Counted from the first letter of the stretch, positions 20,169 to 29,663 are shown. The stretch: DNA of 41,351 nt from Planctomycetota bacterium (GCA_016235155.1 JACRLW010000055.1:1-41351); one strand, 5' to 3'. The notes: generated from the letters alone by a model not told the origin. Translations and numbers: made by a program.

Positions 20169-21566
20169 TCAGCGCCCGCCGATCCTCGCCCGCAGTGGAT
20201 TGGAGAGGACCATCCCGGCGGGATTCGCCGGCGCGTCGAAGATCAGCGCCTGTTCGAAGCAGGGCAGGCCGAGCAGCGACGCCATCAAGGGGATCGGCAG
20301 ATCCCAGGTCGCGACGCCGCCCGCGACCGGCAACGGCATCGGCCACCCGACGTCGTTGTAGAGCGTGCAACCGGGCATGTCGTATGGGCTCAGATCCGCG
20401 GGCAGCGCGATTGCGCCCCAACTCGTGTCCGAGAAACCGAGCAGGCCGGCGACGATCACGCCCGGGTCGGTCGGAAGCGTGCCGACCGTCGAGGTGAAGA
20501 CGTCGCCGACGAACGGGCCGAGGTCGGTCGAGCCGAGCACCGGCGTGCCGTTGCTGCCGGCGCAGCCGAGGCCGTAGGTCTCCCAGGTCGCGATGTCGGT
20601 CGGTCCGTACTCCCAGGTGTCGTTCCCGCCGATGGGCGAGCCGGAGAAGGTCATGCAGAGCTTGCGCGCGCCCTGGCAGACGAACACGTGTTGATACCGC
20701 GGCGGCGGAACCGTCGCCGGCGTGCGCTGGGTCCACGTCGTGCCGTCGTATTCCCAGACGTCGCCGACGATCGTGCCGCCCCCGACCACTCCGCCGCAGA
20801 GCACGATGAGACCCCGGGCCTCGTCGTAGGCCATCGCGTGATTGACGCGCGCAGCGGGGGAGGTCGCCGGTGAACGCAATGTCCAGGTCGTGCCGTCCCA
20901 TTCCCAGGTGTCGTTGAAGTTGCCGGAGTAGACGCCGCCGAACAAGACCACCACGCCCCGCGCGGCGTCGAACGCCATCCCGTGGCCCTGCCGATAGCCC
21001 GGGCCGGTGATCGGGAACCGCTGCGTCCACGCGGTGCCGTCGTACTCCCAGGTGTCGTTCAGGTAGCCGCCGGCCGAACCGCCGTACATCACGATCACGC
21101 CGCGGCCCGAGTCGTAGGCCATGCCGAACGTGTCGCGTCCGCCGGGTGACGGCGTGAGCAACCGTTGCGTCCAGTTGCTGCCGTCCCACTCCCAGGTGTC
21201 CGCGTAGTCGAAGGAGCCCGAGTAACCGCCGAACATCACGCACACTCCGCGCGCGGAGTCGAAGGCCATCGCGGGGCGACGCCGTCCGCCGGGCACGTTG
21301 GACGGGTTCATCTGGGTCCAGTCGGATCCGTCCCATTCCCAGGTGTCGAAGGACGCCGCATTGACCGCCTGCTGCCCGCCGAAGACGACGCTGTGGCCGC
21401 GAACGGAGTCCTGGGCGAAGGCAGCCCCGAAGCGCGCGGGCGGCGAGGTGAGCGGCGAACGCTGCACCCAGTTGACTTGGGCGGCGAGCGACGCCGCGGT
21501 GATGAAGAGCGCGATGCCCGCCGACGTCACGGTCGGGCCGCGAGAGGTGGAGTGAAGAAGGACCAT
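20169..21566 (-). CDS. secreted kelch-repeat protein with shared C-terminal module
   Basis: A 465-aa exported protein. The ATG at 21566 was chosen over one 10 codons upstream because GGAGG (21577-21573) lies 6 nt before it. A signal peptide ends near SLAAQ. About six kelch-like repeats of roughly 50 residues follow, each reading DTWEWDG..WTQ…R..…MAFD.ARG…V.FGG, which should form a beta-propeller; the last one is degenerate. From YGLGCAGSNGTPVLG onward a C-terminal module of about 125 residues ends PIPLMASLLG…DAPANPAGMVLSN…RIGG, like those of the S8 protease and FG-GAP protein here. Function unknown; probably extracellular binding or surface display. Confidence 0.82.
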   Translation of the reverse strand: MVLLHSTSRGPTVTSAGIALFITAASLAAQVNWVQRSPLTSPPARFGAAFAQDSVRGHSVVFGGQQAVNAASFDTWEWDGSDWTQMNPSNVPGGRRRPAMAFDSARGVCVMFGGYSGSFDYADTWEWDGSNWTQRLLTPSPGGRDTFGMAYDSGRGVIVMYGGSAGGYLNDTWEYDGTAWTQRFPITGPGYRQGHGMAFDAARGVVVLFGGVYSGNFNDTWEWDGTTWTLRSPATSPAARVNHAMAYDEARGLIVLCGGVVGGGTIVGDVWEYDGTTWTQRTPATVPPPRYQHVFVCQGARKLCMTFSGSPIGGNDTWEYGPTDIATWETYGLGCAGSNGTPVLGSTDLGPFVGDVFTSTVGTLPTDPGVIVAGLLGFSDTSWGAIALPADLSPYDMPGCTLYNDVGWPMPLPVAGGVATWDLPIPLMASLLGLPCFEQALIFDAPANPAGMVLSNPLRARIGGR

Positions 21567-21736
21567 GATCGACCTCCGGACCCGCATGGTTCGCACCTGC
21601 GGCTCCGCGCGAAGCGGCCGTTCCGGCGCCGAGCGTTTCCACTCCGGCGCACACTGCGCGCGCCGGCCGGTACGGCGACAGGCTTCTGCTGCGCGGGAAA
21701 CGCCCGGTGCCGTCGCTTATGTCGCGGCGCCGCAGG

Positions 21737-22465
21737 TCATGTGCCGAGGACCTCGAGCGCGAGGACGTCCTGGTGCGCGTCCCACGCCCGCTCGGCGAAG
21801 GTCACGACCCGGAGCGACTCGAAATCGCCCGCATTGCGCAGCAACCATGCGGGAGAGTTCACCGAGATGCCGTAGTCCGGCGATTGCGGGTATCCGGAGT
21901 ACCCGAAACCGTCTCGGCGGTAGTCGGCGAGTACGCGGGCGACGGCCGGGCTTGCCAGCCCGTACTGCTTCACGCCGCTGCGCAACAGCTCCGCGACCCA
22001 GCGCCCGTGCGTCGTCAGGACCAGGAGCCCGCCGATCTCGACGTGGCGCAGGAACAGCCGCAACAGCGGTAGCCAGGCCGGGCGATCGAGGTGCGTGAAC
22101 AGCGAGCCGCACCAGACGAGGTCGTGGCGGCGACCCAGATCGACCGCGTCGAAGTCGGCTTTCGACACGATGCCTCGCGCGCCAAAGGTTCGCTCACAGA
22201 ATGCGACCCCGTCCGCGTCGAGGTCGCACGCCGTCAATTCCGCCGCCGGATACGCCTCGCGGAGGTGGCGCAACACGCGACCGTGGCCGCAGGGCAGGTC
22301 GAGGACCGAGCGAGGCGTCGGTCTTCCCGCCGCGTCGAGAGCGCGACGGATCCACGCGAGTGCGTCCCGTCCGACGTCTGCGTAGTGGCCGATGTCGCCG
22401 GCGAACATGGTGTCGCCGGCGGCGATCGGCGCACCGGCGACCGGCGGAGTTGGCGTTTTCGACAT
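21737..22465 (-). CDS. class I SAM-dependent methyltransferase
   Basis: A 242-aa protein with a class I methyltransferase fold. Motif I is VLDLPCGHGRVLRHL, followed by the acidic residue of motif II in LTACDLDADG. Further on are DLVWCGSLFTHLD (motif IV region) and GGLLVLTTHGRWV (motif VI region). The substrate is unknown. The ATG at 22465 gives the family N-terminus; in-frame starts 7 and 36 codons upstream are possible. It sits among genes for secreted repeat proteins on the same strand, the only apparently cytoplasmic product there. Confidence 0.82.
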   Translation of the reverse strand: MSKTPTPPVAGAPIAAGDTMFAGDIGHYADVGRDALAWIRRALDAAGRPTPRSVLDLPCGHGRVLRHLREAYPAAELTACDLDADGVAFCERTFGARGIVSKADFDAVDLGRRHDLVWCGSLFTHLDRPAWLPLLRLFLRHVEIGGLLVLTTHGRWVAELLRSGVKQYGLASPAVARVLADYRRDGFGYSGYPQSPDYGISVNSPAWLLRNAGDFESLRVVTFAERAWDAHQDVLALEVLGT

Positions 22466-22547
22466 GCGGGACCCACCACGGAGCATACGGGCCTCGCAGC
22501 CCTCGCTCGCCGCCCGTCGATCGCCGCAACCACCTGCTCGGATCCGC

Positions 22548-25358
22548 TCACGAACCGACGACGATCGTCGCACTCGTCGACGTGACCAGGCCGAGCGGAT
22601 TCGCCGCGGCGTCGAGCACGATCCATTGCGACGTGAGCTGCATCCCCACCAGTTCGACCACGAAGGGGACGACGACCGGATCGAGCGTGATCACGCCGCG
22701 GCCGTTCGCCACTGCGGAAACGGTGAGGGTGTCGGTCGACGCATAGGCGAAGCAGCCGGGCGCGCCGATCCCATCGAGCGGAAGCTGCATCGCGACGCCG
22801 AGGTTCATCGCCGCGGCGCCGCCGGGCATCCCGGCGCGCAGTTCGAAGCGGATGCTCCCGCCGATCACCGCCCGACCGTGCAATGCCGCGTGCGGCAATC
22901 GACCCGTGCTCGTCGCGCAGGCGCGCCCGGCGAGGATCGTTCGTGGCGGCGTGCCCGCGCCGCGCAGGTCGTAGACCAGGCCCAGGCCGGCGGACTGGTT
23001 CGCGAAGGAACCGCCGACCGCGAGATCGGAATAGCCGTCGCGGTCGAGATCGCCGGCGAGGTCGATCACCGGGAAGTAGCCGTGGTCGCGGTAGATGCGC
23101 AACAGAGAGTGGTGCGGCGCACCGGAGTAGACGCGGATCGCGTCGCTTGCTTCGCAAGTCGCGGCGACATCCATGTACCCGTCGCCGTCGACATCGCCGC
23201 CGCCGCTGACCTGCAGGCCGAAGCGATCGCCGGGTGCGCCGTCGAAGCGCCGCAGGACGCTGCCCCAGATGTTGAACACGAAGAGCGAGCCTGCATCGGT
23301 GCCCGCGCCGTCGTCGTTGCGCCACGACCCGGCGAGGTAGTCGTCCTTGCCGTCGCCGTCCCAATCGCCGTCGAGCGTGCCGACCGAGAGGCCGAGTCCC
23401 TCGAAGGCGGTGTTGCCGCTCTTGCTCGCGATCAGCGCGAAGGTCGCGCCGGAGAAGACCTGCACGAGTCCGCCGTCGAGCGCGCGGTCGTCGGCGCGCG
23501 GTGAGCCGACGAGGATGTCCTGCACGCCGTCGCCGTCGATGTCGCCGGCGCGCGCGAGGTCGTAGCCGAGGTCGACGTCCGGAGCTGACGTGGTCAGCGT
23601 GCGGAGCAATGCGCCGCTGCGCCCCGACCAGACCTTGACCGACTCGGCGGGATACGGCAGCCCGGTGTCCTCCTTGCCCGGGGCGCCGGCGGCAATGTCG
23701 GCGTAGCCGTCTTCGTCGACGTCGCCGATGCCCGCGACAGCAAAGCCGAGCGCCTCGTGAGTCGTGCCGGTGAAGGTCCGCAGGATCGAAGCGTCCGCGC
23801 CGGAGAACACGCGGACCTTGCCGGCATAGGCGCCGCCGCTCCCGTCGTCGGGCGAACCCACGAGGATGTCGGGCACGCCGTCGCCGTTCACGTCGCCGGC
23901 GGCGGCGATCGAACTCGAGCTCAGCCTGCCGACGGGGACCGCCAGCGACAGCACGCGCACCCCGTCGTGACGGAAGACGTCGACGCGATTCGCGCCGGGC
24001 ACCGAGAACGCGACCTCCGCGCGCGTGTCGCCGTCGAGGTCGCCGACCCAGGCGACATGACGGCCGAACTGCTCGCCCGCCGCGCCTGCGTGCGCGAACG
24101 CGCGCGTCGGTTCACGCCAGGCGAGGTCCCAGACGTCGACGCGCCCGCCGTTCACCGGACCGAACCACGGCGCGCCGATGACGGCGTCCGCGTACCCGTC
24201 GCCGTTCCAGTCGCCGAGCGCGAGAGCGTGGCCGAAGCGGTCCGCGGTCTCGTGCGCGCGCAGGACGTCGAGCAGCCGATGGCCGGCTGCGCCGGACCAG
24301 ATGCGCACGATGCCGCTGTCGCTCGCCGCCGCGACGTCAGGCGTCCCGTCCCCGTCGACGTCGAGTCCTCCGGCAATGGCGATTCCCAGGCGATCCCCGG
24401 GCGCGCCGTCGAAGCGCTGCACGAATACGCCGGTCAGGTCGAACGCGAAGAGCGAACCGGACTCGAAGCCCGTGCCCTCGTCGTTGCGCGGCGATCCAGC
24501 GAGGTAATCGGCCTTGCCGTCGCCGCTCCAATCGGCGTCGAGCGCTGCGACCGACCAGCCGAGGTTCTCGAAGTCGGTGTTGCCGTCCTTTCGAGCGAGT
24601 TCGACGAAGCTCGCGCCGGAGAAGACCTGCACGAGTCCGCCCTGGTAGGCGCGGCGCGACGCGAAGGGTGAACCGATCGCGAGGTCCTGCGCGCCGTCGC
24701 CGTCGATGTCCCCCGCGCGCGCAATCGCGAAGCCGAAGCCCTCGCCGGCATGGGGCCCCGTGAGGGTGGTGATCAACGCTCCCGTGCGGCCCGACCAGAT
24801 GGCCACGTAGCCGGTTCCGCCCGCGTTCGCGACCAGAGCAGTCGCGGCGTACTCGGCGACGCCGTCGTGATCGAGATCGCCGAGCGATGCCAACGCGGAT
24901 CCGAGCCGGTGATTCACCGAGCCGAAGACGTAGCGCAACGTGCTTCCCGTGCGCAAAGAGATCACCGTCACCGAGCCGCCGTCGACGTAGCTCGACGAAC
25001 CGTCGCGCGGCGCGCCGACCGCGAGATCGGGAACCGAGTCGCCGTCGACGTCGCCGAGCGCGGCGACCGACGTTCCGAATCGCCAGCCCGGTCCGCCGGA
25101 GAAGCTGCGCAGCACCGTCCCGTTCGCGGCGAGGACGTCGACCGACCCGGAGTCCGTGCCATTGCGATCCGCGGCCGGACTCCCGACCGCGAGCTCGGGG
25201 CGACCGTCCCCGTCGACGTCGCCGATCATTGCGACGCATGCCCCGAAATTCGCGGTCGCGGCCGGCTCGGTGCGGGTGAAGACGATGCTCGGCGCCTGAG
25301 CGGCGATCACGCCGCAGGAGAACAGCGCGCCGAGGCGGACGAACTCGCGCAGAGCCAT
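22548..25358 (-). CDS. large secreted FG-GAP repeat protein with internal tandem duplication
   Basis: A 936-aa exported protein. Signal peptide 1-21 ends VIAAQ. The body is FG-GAP (integrin alpha-like) blades, each with a calcium-loop pattern D.DGDG..D.A.G.P, for example GDVDGDGRPELAVGSP (47-62), GDIDGDGAQDLAIGSP (216-231) and GDIDGDGVQDILVGSP (605-620). Residues about 85-410 and about 475-800 are two related halves offset by about 390 residues, matching blade by blade. The C-terminal 135 residues (from AGTPPRTILAGRACA) are the shared module, ending VLDAAANPLGLVTST…VGS. The ATG at 25358 has GAGG upstream. A calcium-bound propeller at the cell surface is likely; the ligand is unknown. Confidence 0.85.
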   Translation of the reverse strand: MALREFVRLGALFSCGVIAAQAPSIVFTRTEPAATANFGACVAMIGDVDGDGRPELAVGSPAADRNGTDSGSVDVLAANGTVLRSFSGGPGWRFGTSVAALGDVDGDSVPDLAVGAPRDGSSSYVDGGSVTVISLRTGSTLRYVFGSVNHRLGSALASLGDLDHDGVAEYAATALVANAGGTGYVAIWSGRTGALITTLTGPHAGEGFGFAIARAGDIDGDGAQDLAIGSPFASRRAYQGGLVQVFSGASFVELARKDGNTDFENLGWSVAALDADWSGDGKADYLAGSPRNDEGTGFESGSLFAFDLTGVFVQRFDGAPGDRLGIAIAGGLDVDGDGTPDVAAASDSGIVRIWSGAAGHRLLDVLRAHETADRFGHALALGDWNGDGYADAVIGAPWFGPVNGGRVDVWDLAWREPTRAFAHAGAAGEQFGRHVAWVGDLDGDTRAEVAFSVPGANRVDVFRHDGVRVLSLAVPVGRLSSSSIAAAGDVNGDGVPDILVGSPDDGSGGAYAGKVRVFSGADASILRTFTGTTHEALGFAVAGIGDVDEDGYADIAAGAPGKEDTGLPYPAESVKVWSGRSGALLRTLTTSAPDVDLGYDLARAGDIDGDGVQDILVGSPRADDRALDGGLVQVFSGATFALIASKSGNTAFEGLGLSVGTLDGDWDGDGKDDYLAGSWRNDDGAGTDAGSLFVFNIWGSVLRRFDGAPGDRFGLQVSGGGDVDGDGYMDVAATCEASDAIRVYSGAPHHSLLRIYRDHGYFPVIDLAGDLDRDGYSDLAVGGSFANQSAGLGLVYDLRGAGTPPRTILAGRACATSTGRLPHAALHGRAVIGGSIRFELRAGMPGGAAAMNLGVAMQLPLDGIGAPGCFAYASTDTLTVSAVANGRGVITLDPVVVPFVVELVGMQLTSQWIVLDAAANPLGLVTSTSATIVVGS

Positions 25359-25418
25359 CGTTGCCTCGTTGGTGGGACGAGGAGAACGCCCGGCGCGCCG
25401 CCCTTGTTGCGAGTGCGC

Positions 25419-26606
25419 TCAGCGGATCGCGCCGTGCACTCCGTTCGACAGGCGCGGACCTTCCGGGGAGGCGACGCGCACGGCGATCGCCTGCAGGTGC
25501 GCGCCCGTGCCGATCAATCCGGGCAGGCTCGGCACCGCGATCGATCCGCCGGGCGACGGGTCGGGTTCGCCGCCGGCATGCGCGGTCGCGAGGAGGAAGA
25601 TCCCCGCGACCGGATCGAGTTCGAGCAAGCCGAGTCCGGGCATCGCGATCGACGTTGCGCCCGGCGACCAGAAGAACGCGAGGTCGTCGCCCGGCACGCA
25701 CGCGGCGTCGAAGCTCCACGCCTGGCCGATGCGGGCCTCGCCTGCGCGGAGCGCCGGTAGCGCGAGCACGATCGCCGCGGGCGCGACGATCGCCGACGGC
25801 GCGAAGACCGGCGGCGCACCCCACGCGTCGATTCGCACGAAGCCGTCGCCGCCCATGAAGCCCAAGCCGAACGGATCGCGCGGACCGAGCGCTTCGATCG
25901 TGCCGCCGACGCGGACGTCGGCCGCCGAACGCAAGAGCACGCCGCCGCCCGCGCCGCTCCCTTCGCGTCCATTGCCCGCGCCGTTGGCGAGGATTGCGCC
26001 GGAGACGTCGATGTCGCCGTCGCAGAGGAGCGCGATCACGCCGCCGCCGCCCGCTCCACCGAGCGAGAGCTGCGGGATGCTCGTGTGGCGGAAGCCGCCG
26101 CCGCCCGAACCACCGCGCAGGTCGAAGGTCCAGGCACTGCCGTAGGTCGACGTGGAACCCGGGGCGCCGATCCCGGGGCTCGCATGACCGCCATTGCCGG
26201 CGGGAAAGCGGAACTGCGTGTTGCCGCTGCCCGGGGCACCGCCCGCGGGTCCGAGTCCGGCATTGCCAGGAGCGCCGCCGGCGAAACCGCCAGGCCCACC
26301 CGCGCCCGGGATCGCGCCGTTCGCGTCGAAGCCGCCGGCGATCAAGCGACCCGCGATGCTCGCGGCGCCGCGGCAGCGGAGCAGTGCGGGGTGGGCACCG
26401 CCGAAACGCACGTCGACTCCCGCCGGGATGTCGATCGACGTGAAGCTCCACCCGCCCGGGCGCGCGCTGGTGTCGATCGCGACGCTGCTCGTCGGGTGGA
26501 AGACACCGTCCGCGCCGTCGCCGCCGAACTGCGCCAATGCCGGCGCGGCAAGGGACGAGGCGAAGAGGACGGCCAGGAGGCCCGTCGTGCTGTTGATGGT
26601 TGCCAT
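25419..26606 (-). CDS. secreted glycine-rich protein with shared C-terminal module
   Basis: A 395-aa exported protein with a signal peptide (1-26, ending APALAQ). A Gly-rich middle (about 75-235) alternates GGAGGGG, GGAPGNAG and GSGGGG runs with short hydrophobic strands such as VIALLCDGDIDVSGAI and VLLRSAADVRVGGTIEA, which looks like an extended beta-solenoid. The end, IGQAWSFD…SLPGLIG…RLSNGVHGAIR, is a divergent copy of the C-terminal module seen in neighbouring secreted proteins. The ATG at 26606 fits the signal peptide; its upstream region is pyrimidine-rich with no SD. It is divergent from the RHS gene. Confidence 0.75.
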   Translation of the reverse strand: MATINSTTGLLAVLFASSLAAPALAQFGGDGADGVFHPTSSVAIDTSARPGGWSFTSIDIPAGVDVRFGGAHPALLRCRGAASIAGRLIAGGFDANGAIPGAGGPGGFAGGAPGNAGLGPAGGAPGSGNTQFRFPAGNGGHASPGIGAPGSTSTYGSAWTFDLRGGSGGGGFRHTSIPQLSLGGAGGGGVIALLCDGDIDVSGAILANGAGNGREGSGAGGGVLLRSAADVRVGGTIEALGPRDPFGLGFMGGDGFVRIDAWGAPPVFAPSAIVAPAAIVLALPALRAGEARIGQAWSFDAACVPGDDLAFFWSPGATSIAMPGLGLLELDPVAGIFLLATAHAGGEPDPSPGGSIAVPSLPGLIGTGAHLQAIAVRVASPEGPRLSNGVHGAIR

Positions 26607-26707
26607 GGAGGAGAGAAGCCCGGCGCACTCGAGAACGGACTGGTGGCAGCATCGTGAGTCGCGGGAGGCGCTGTGAGTACGCGAGGAAGCCTCGTCGGAA
26701 AAAACGC

Positions 26708-26746
26708 TTGACTCGAGAGAGAGAGAGAGAGAGAGAGTCGTATCAC
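26708..26746 (+). promoter_or_regulatory. possible promoter parts flanking the (GA) tract
   Basis: TTGACT (26708-26713) resembles a -35 box and TATCAC (26741-26746) a weak -10 box; an A run precedes the first. The spacer is 27 nt, too long for sigma-70, but loss of five GA units would give 17. Reading this as a length-variable promoter for the RHS gene is inference. Confidence 0.3.
26715..26737. repeat. (GA)11 dinucleotide tract
   Basis: Eleven and a half perfect GA units, bracketed by GACTC (26710-26714) and GAGTC (26735-26739). It lies in the 195-bp spacer between the divergent glycine-rich and RHS genes. It is the only simple-sequence repeat of this kind noticed in the window. Such tracts change length by slippage. 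Confidence 0.95.
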
Positions 26747-26801
26747 CTGAGGTGCGGCTCGCGCGGGTGCGAAGTCGACCCCGGACACGGAGCGAGAAGC
26801 G

Positions 26802-29624
26802 ATGCACGTCGGAGAATCCAGGTTGCGAAGGGCCAGGTCCGAGACCCATGTCGTCAGCGCGCTTGCCACGGGCCAACTCCACCTCGCGTTCGGTGGACTC
26901 CTCGTCGCGCTGATCGGGCTCGCCGCGAGTTCGGTCGCGTCCTTCGATTCGCGCGCGAGGCCGAGTGACTCGGCTCGAGCCGTCGATCGCTCGCCGGTGG
27001 TCCAGACGAGTACGAATGCGCCGCGCACGGATGACGGCGGCACGGGGAGCGATGCGGCGTGCCGTGGCATCTATGACGGGGTCGGCGCCGGCCCGTTGCT
27101 CTTCTTCAGCTCAGACACCGGCGGACCGCCAACCGCGAAGTCTCCGGACGGACCCAGCACGCCCGGTTCGATTCCCTCCCCGCAGCGCGCGCAGCCCGCA
27201 CTCCCGAGTGCTCCAGGTTCCACGGTCCGCGCCGACGGCAGCGTCGTCTACCACATGGCTCTGCCCGAGCCGCCGTCGATCCGCAACGGCGGGATCGGGA
27301 TAGGGCTGACCTACCGCACCTGGACCGACGCCGCCTACCAGGAAGGCTCGGCTACGGAGGGCTTCGGCGAGTCGCTGCACTTCTCCTTCATCGATCAGGT
27401 CACCGAGACCGAGGGCAACCTGCAGTGGATCACGGGCACCGGCGACGTGAACCTCGCGGTGCCGGACACCGGCGCGCAGTACCCCCTCAGCGAGTCCTGG
27501 TGGGTCGTCCAGGATCACTTCGCGCTCTCGCGCTTCCGGATGTACCTCCGCAACGGCGAGCAGTCGCCGACGCTCGAGCGCTATCGCCCCAATGGCACGG
27601 TGATCCGCTACCAGCCGAAGCCGAACACGCCGGGCGTATGGCGTCCGGCAAAGTACTTCGACAGTTACGACAACGCCTGGACCTTCACGTGGCGGTCCGA
27701 TTACCGCATCGACAAGATCAGCGACGCACGCGGGATGGAGACGCGCTTCGCGTGGACCGTCGGCAGTCCCACCACCTGCTCCGTGTCGTACTGGAAGGGC
27801 GCGCAGCACTTCACGGATTGGGACTGGAGCATGCAGCTCGACGCGAGCAGCCAGGGGCGCCTGACCTCGATCCAGCTCCCCGCGACCAGCTACGTCGTCG
27901 ATGACGCCAACGGCCCGCTGCTCGACGTGGCGAACCCGGTCACCGACGCCCGGGTCGTCACCTTCACCTATCACAGCAGCGGCGTCGAAGCCGGGCTGCT
28001 GAACACGATCACGGACTCACGCCTCGCCTCGGGCGGTTCGGCTTACGTAGTGCGCCAGCACACCTACGCGGTCGCGCTCGGACGCACCCGCATCGCAACG
28101 CAGATCGACGAGCAGGGCCTGATCCACAGCTTCGCCTACAGCCAGCAGACGCCGTACGTCAGCCTTGCGTACTCCGCGGCCGAGTCCGGCGCTGGCGGCA
28201 GCGCGACGACGATCACGCTCGACCTGCCGGAGTCCGTCCTCAATGCGAGCTCGGGCACACCATGGTTGCCGGCGCGGATCACCGTGACGCCGGGCTCGCT
28301 GGGCAAGCCACGCGTGGCGAACGGCGATACCGACGTCGAGCCGAGTTCCCTCACGTGGCAGATCGCGTACTCCGGTTGTGCCTGCGGCCTGATCTCGTCG
28401 GTGATCACGCCGTCGGGTGCGCTCTATGCGCTGGCCCACGACGAGTTCGGCAACCTGACGTCGTGGACCGGCCCGAACCCGGCCGGCACCGGCAACGTCA
28501 CCCACACCTGGACCTACCACGGGCTGGATCGGGCGGGCCGGCCGATGGGCTACGACGCGCCGCTCGGCGCCGATCTCAGCTACGACTATCTGAACTCCTG
28601 GATCACCCGCACCGACCAGCTCTACGGGCAGAAGCCGCAGTCCGTCGAGGTGCGCACCACGCCGATCACCGGCTCGTCCTCGGGTGCGCAGATCCTCAGC
28701 ACGCGGATCGACTTCGACCAGAAGGGTCGCCCGGCGCAGGTCACCGACGTCGGCGGCGTGGTCTTCGATCACATCTACGGCGCAACGGGCACGTCCGGCT
28801 CAGATCTCCTCGTCGGCATCACCCGCGTGGTGCCGCAGGGCATGGGCGGCGACACGCCGAACCAGGTGGCGATCACCATCGACGACCTCGGCCGCGTGAC
28901 CCAGGTCCGCGAAGGTTCGAGCACGCATCAGACGGTGATCGACGTCGTCAACGATCCTCTCGGTCGCACCAAGAGCGTGACCAACCAGCTCGGGACGACC
29001 GGCGTGTCGTCGGTGACCGAGTACTTCCGCGACGCCTTCGAGAACGTCGCGGTCATCCGCCGCAAGAACCTCGACGAGAACGGCAGCAAGCCGCTCGGCA
29101 CGGCGCGCACCTGGCTGCGCGACGAGTGGCACTACCACTACGACCGCCTGCTCGAGTCGTACATGGACCGCGCCTCGGTCGAGCTCGCCGAGAACTTGCA
29201 GGATCCGACCGGCTCGACGCTCGGCGCCGACCAACGCCACCTCGCCTGGATGGCGCGCTACCAGTTCGGTTACCGCGTCGACGGGCAACTCGAAACGGTC
29301 ACGCTGCCCAACGACGCCGTCAACAAGTACGAGATCGACGGCTACGGGACCCTGTATCGCATCGTCGCGGATCAGGGCGGACTCGGAGTCGAGCTCGGCC
29401 GCAGCTACTTCGACAGTGATCTCGTGCTCAAGAGGCAGCGCCGGCTGCTCAACGCCACCACTCAGGAGTATGCGATCACACAGTACGTCCGCAACAACGG
29501 TGGCCTCGGCCCGATCTACCGCAACATCAGCCCGACCGGGCTCTACACCGACGTGGGCTTCGACGCGCTGGAGCGCGCCGTGTCGGTGATCCGAGCTCAG
29601 AACTCGACGACGTTGCTCGAGTAG
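26802..29624 (+). CDS. RHS/YD-repeat protein, N-terminal part (ends at in-frame TAG)
   Basis: The first 940 residues of a giant RHS protein. The ATG at 26802 has GGAG 9 nt upstream. A hydrophobic segment (about 30-45, FGGLLVALIGLAASSVAS) suggests export or membrane insertion. After a Pro/Ser-rich linker come many YD-type repeats (YRPNGTVIRYQP, AYSGCACGLISSVITPSG, YDYLNSWITRTDQLYG, IDFDQKGRPAQVTDVGG). The frame stops at TAG 29622-29624 right after NSTTLLE. Repeat sequence resumes in the same frame with TNTGYDEAGRPLQVL, so the stop splits one ancestral gene of about 2060 codons. Alternatives are a real nonsense mutation, a sequencing error, or readthrough. TAG also serves as a normal stop at 20161-20163. 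Confidence 0.85.
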   Translation: MHVGESRLRRARSETHVVSALATGQLHLAFGGLLVALIGLAASSVASFDSRARPSDSARAVDRSPVVQTSTNAPRTDDGGTGSDAACRGIYDGVGAGPLLFFSSDTGGPPTAKSPDGPSTPGSIPSPQRAQPALPSAPGSTVRADGSVVYHMALPEPPSIRNGGIGIGLTYRTWTDAAYQEGSATEGFGESLHFSFIDQVTETEGNLQWITGTGDVNLAVPDTGAQYPLSESWWVVQDHFALSRFRMYLRNGEQSPTLERYRPNGTVIRYQPKPNTPGVWRPAKYFDSYDNAWTFTWRSDYRIDKISDARGMETRFAWTVGSPTTCSVSYWKGAQHFTDWDWSMQLDASSQGRLTSIQLPATSYVVDDANGPLLDVANPVTDARVVTFTYHSSGVEAGLLNTITDSRLASGGSAYVVRQHTYAVALGRTRIATQIDEQGLIHSFAYSQQTPYVSLAYSAAESGAGGSATTITLDLPESVLNASSGTPWLPARITVTPGSLGKPRVANGDTDVEPSSLTWQIAYSGCACGLISSVITPSGALYALAHDEFGNLTSWTGPNPAGTGNVTHTWTYHGLDRAGRPMGYDAPLGADLSYDYLNSWITRTDQLYGQKPQSVEVRTTPITGSSSGAQILSTRIDFDQKGRPAQVTDVGGVVFDHIYGATGTSGSDLLVGITRVVPQGMGGDTPNQVAITIDDLGRVTQVREGSSTHQTVIDVVNDPLGRTKSVTNQLGTTGVSSVTEYFRDAFENVAVIRRKNLDENGSKPLGTARTWLRDEWHYHYDRLLESYMDRASVELAENLQDPTGSTLGADQRHLAWMARYQFGYRVDGQLETVTLPNDAVNKYEIDGYGTLYRIVADQGGLGVELGRSYFDSDLVLKRQRRLLNATTQEYAITQYVRNNGGLGPIYRNISPTGLYTDVGFDALERAVSVIRAQNSTTLLE

Positions 29625-29663
29625 ACGAACACGGGCTACGACGAGGCCGGGCGACCGCTACAG

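Noticed and set aside
23000..25300. Many evenly spaced similar segments that could suggest a DNA repeat array
   Set aside because: They are the degenerate FG-GAP blades of one coding sequence (D-rich calcium loops), not a CRISPR or satellite array.
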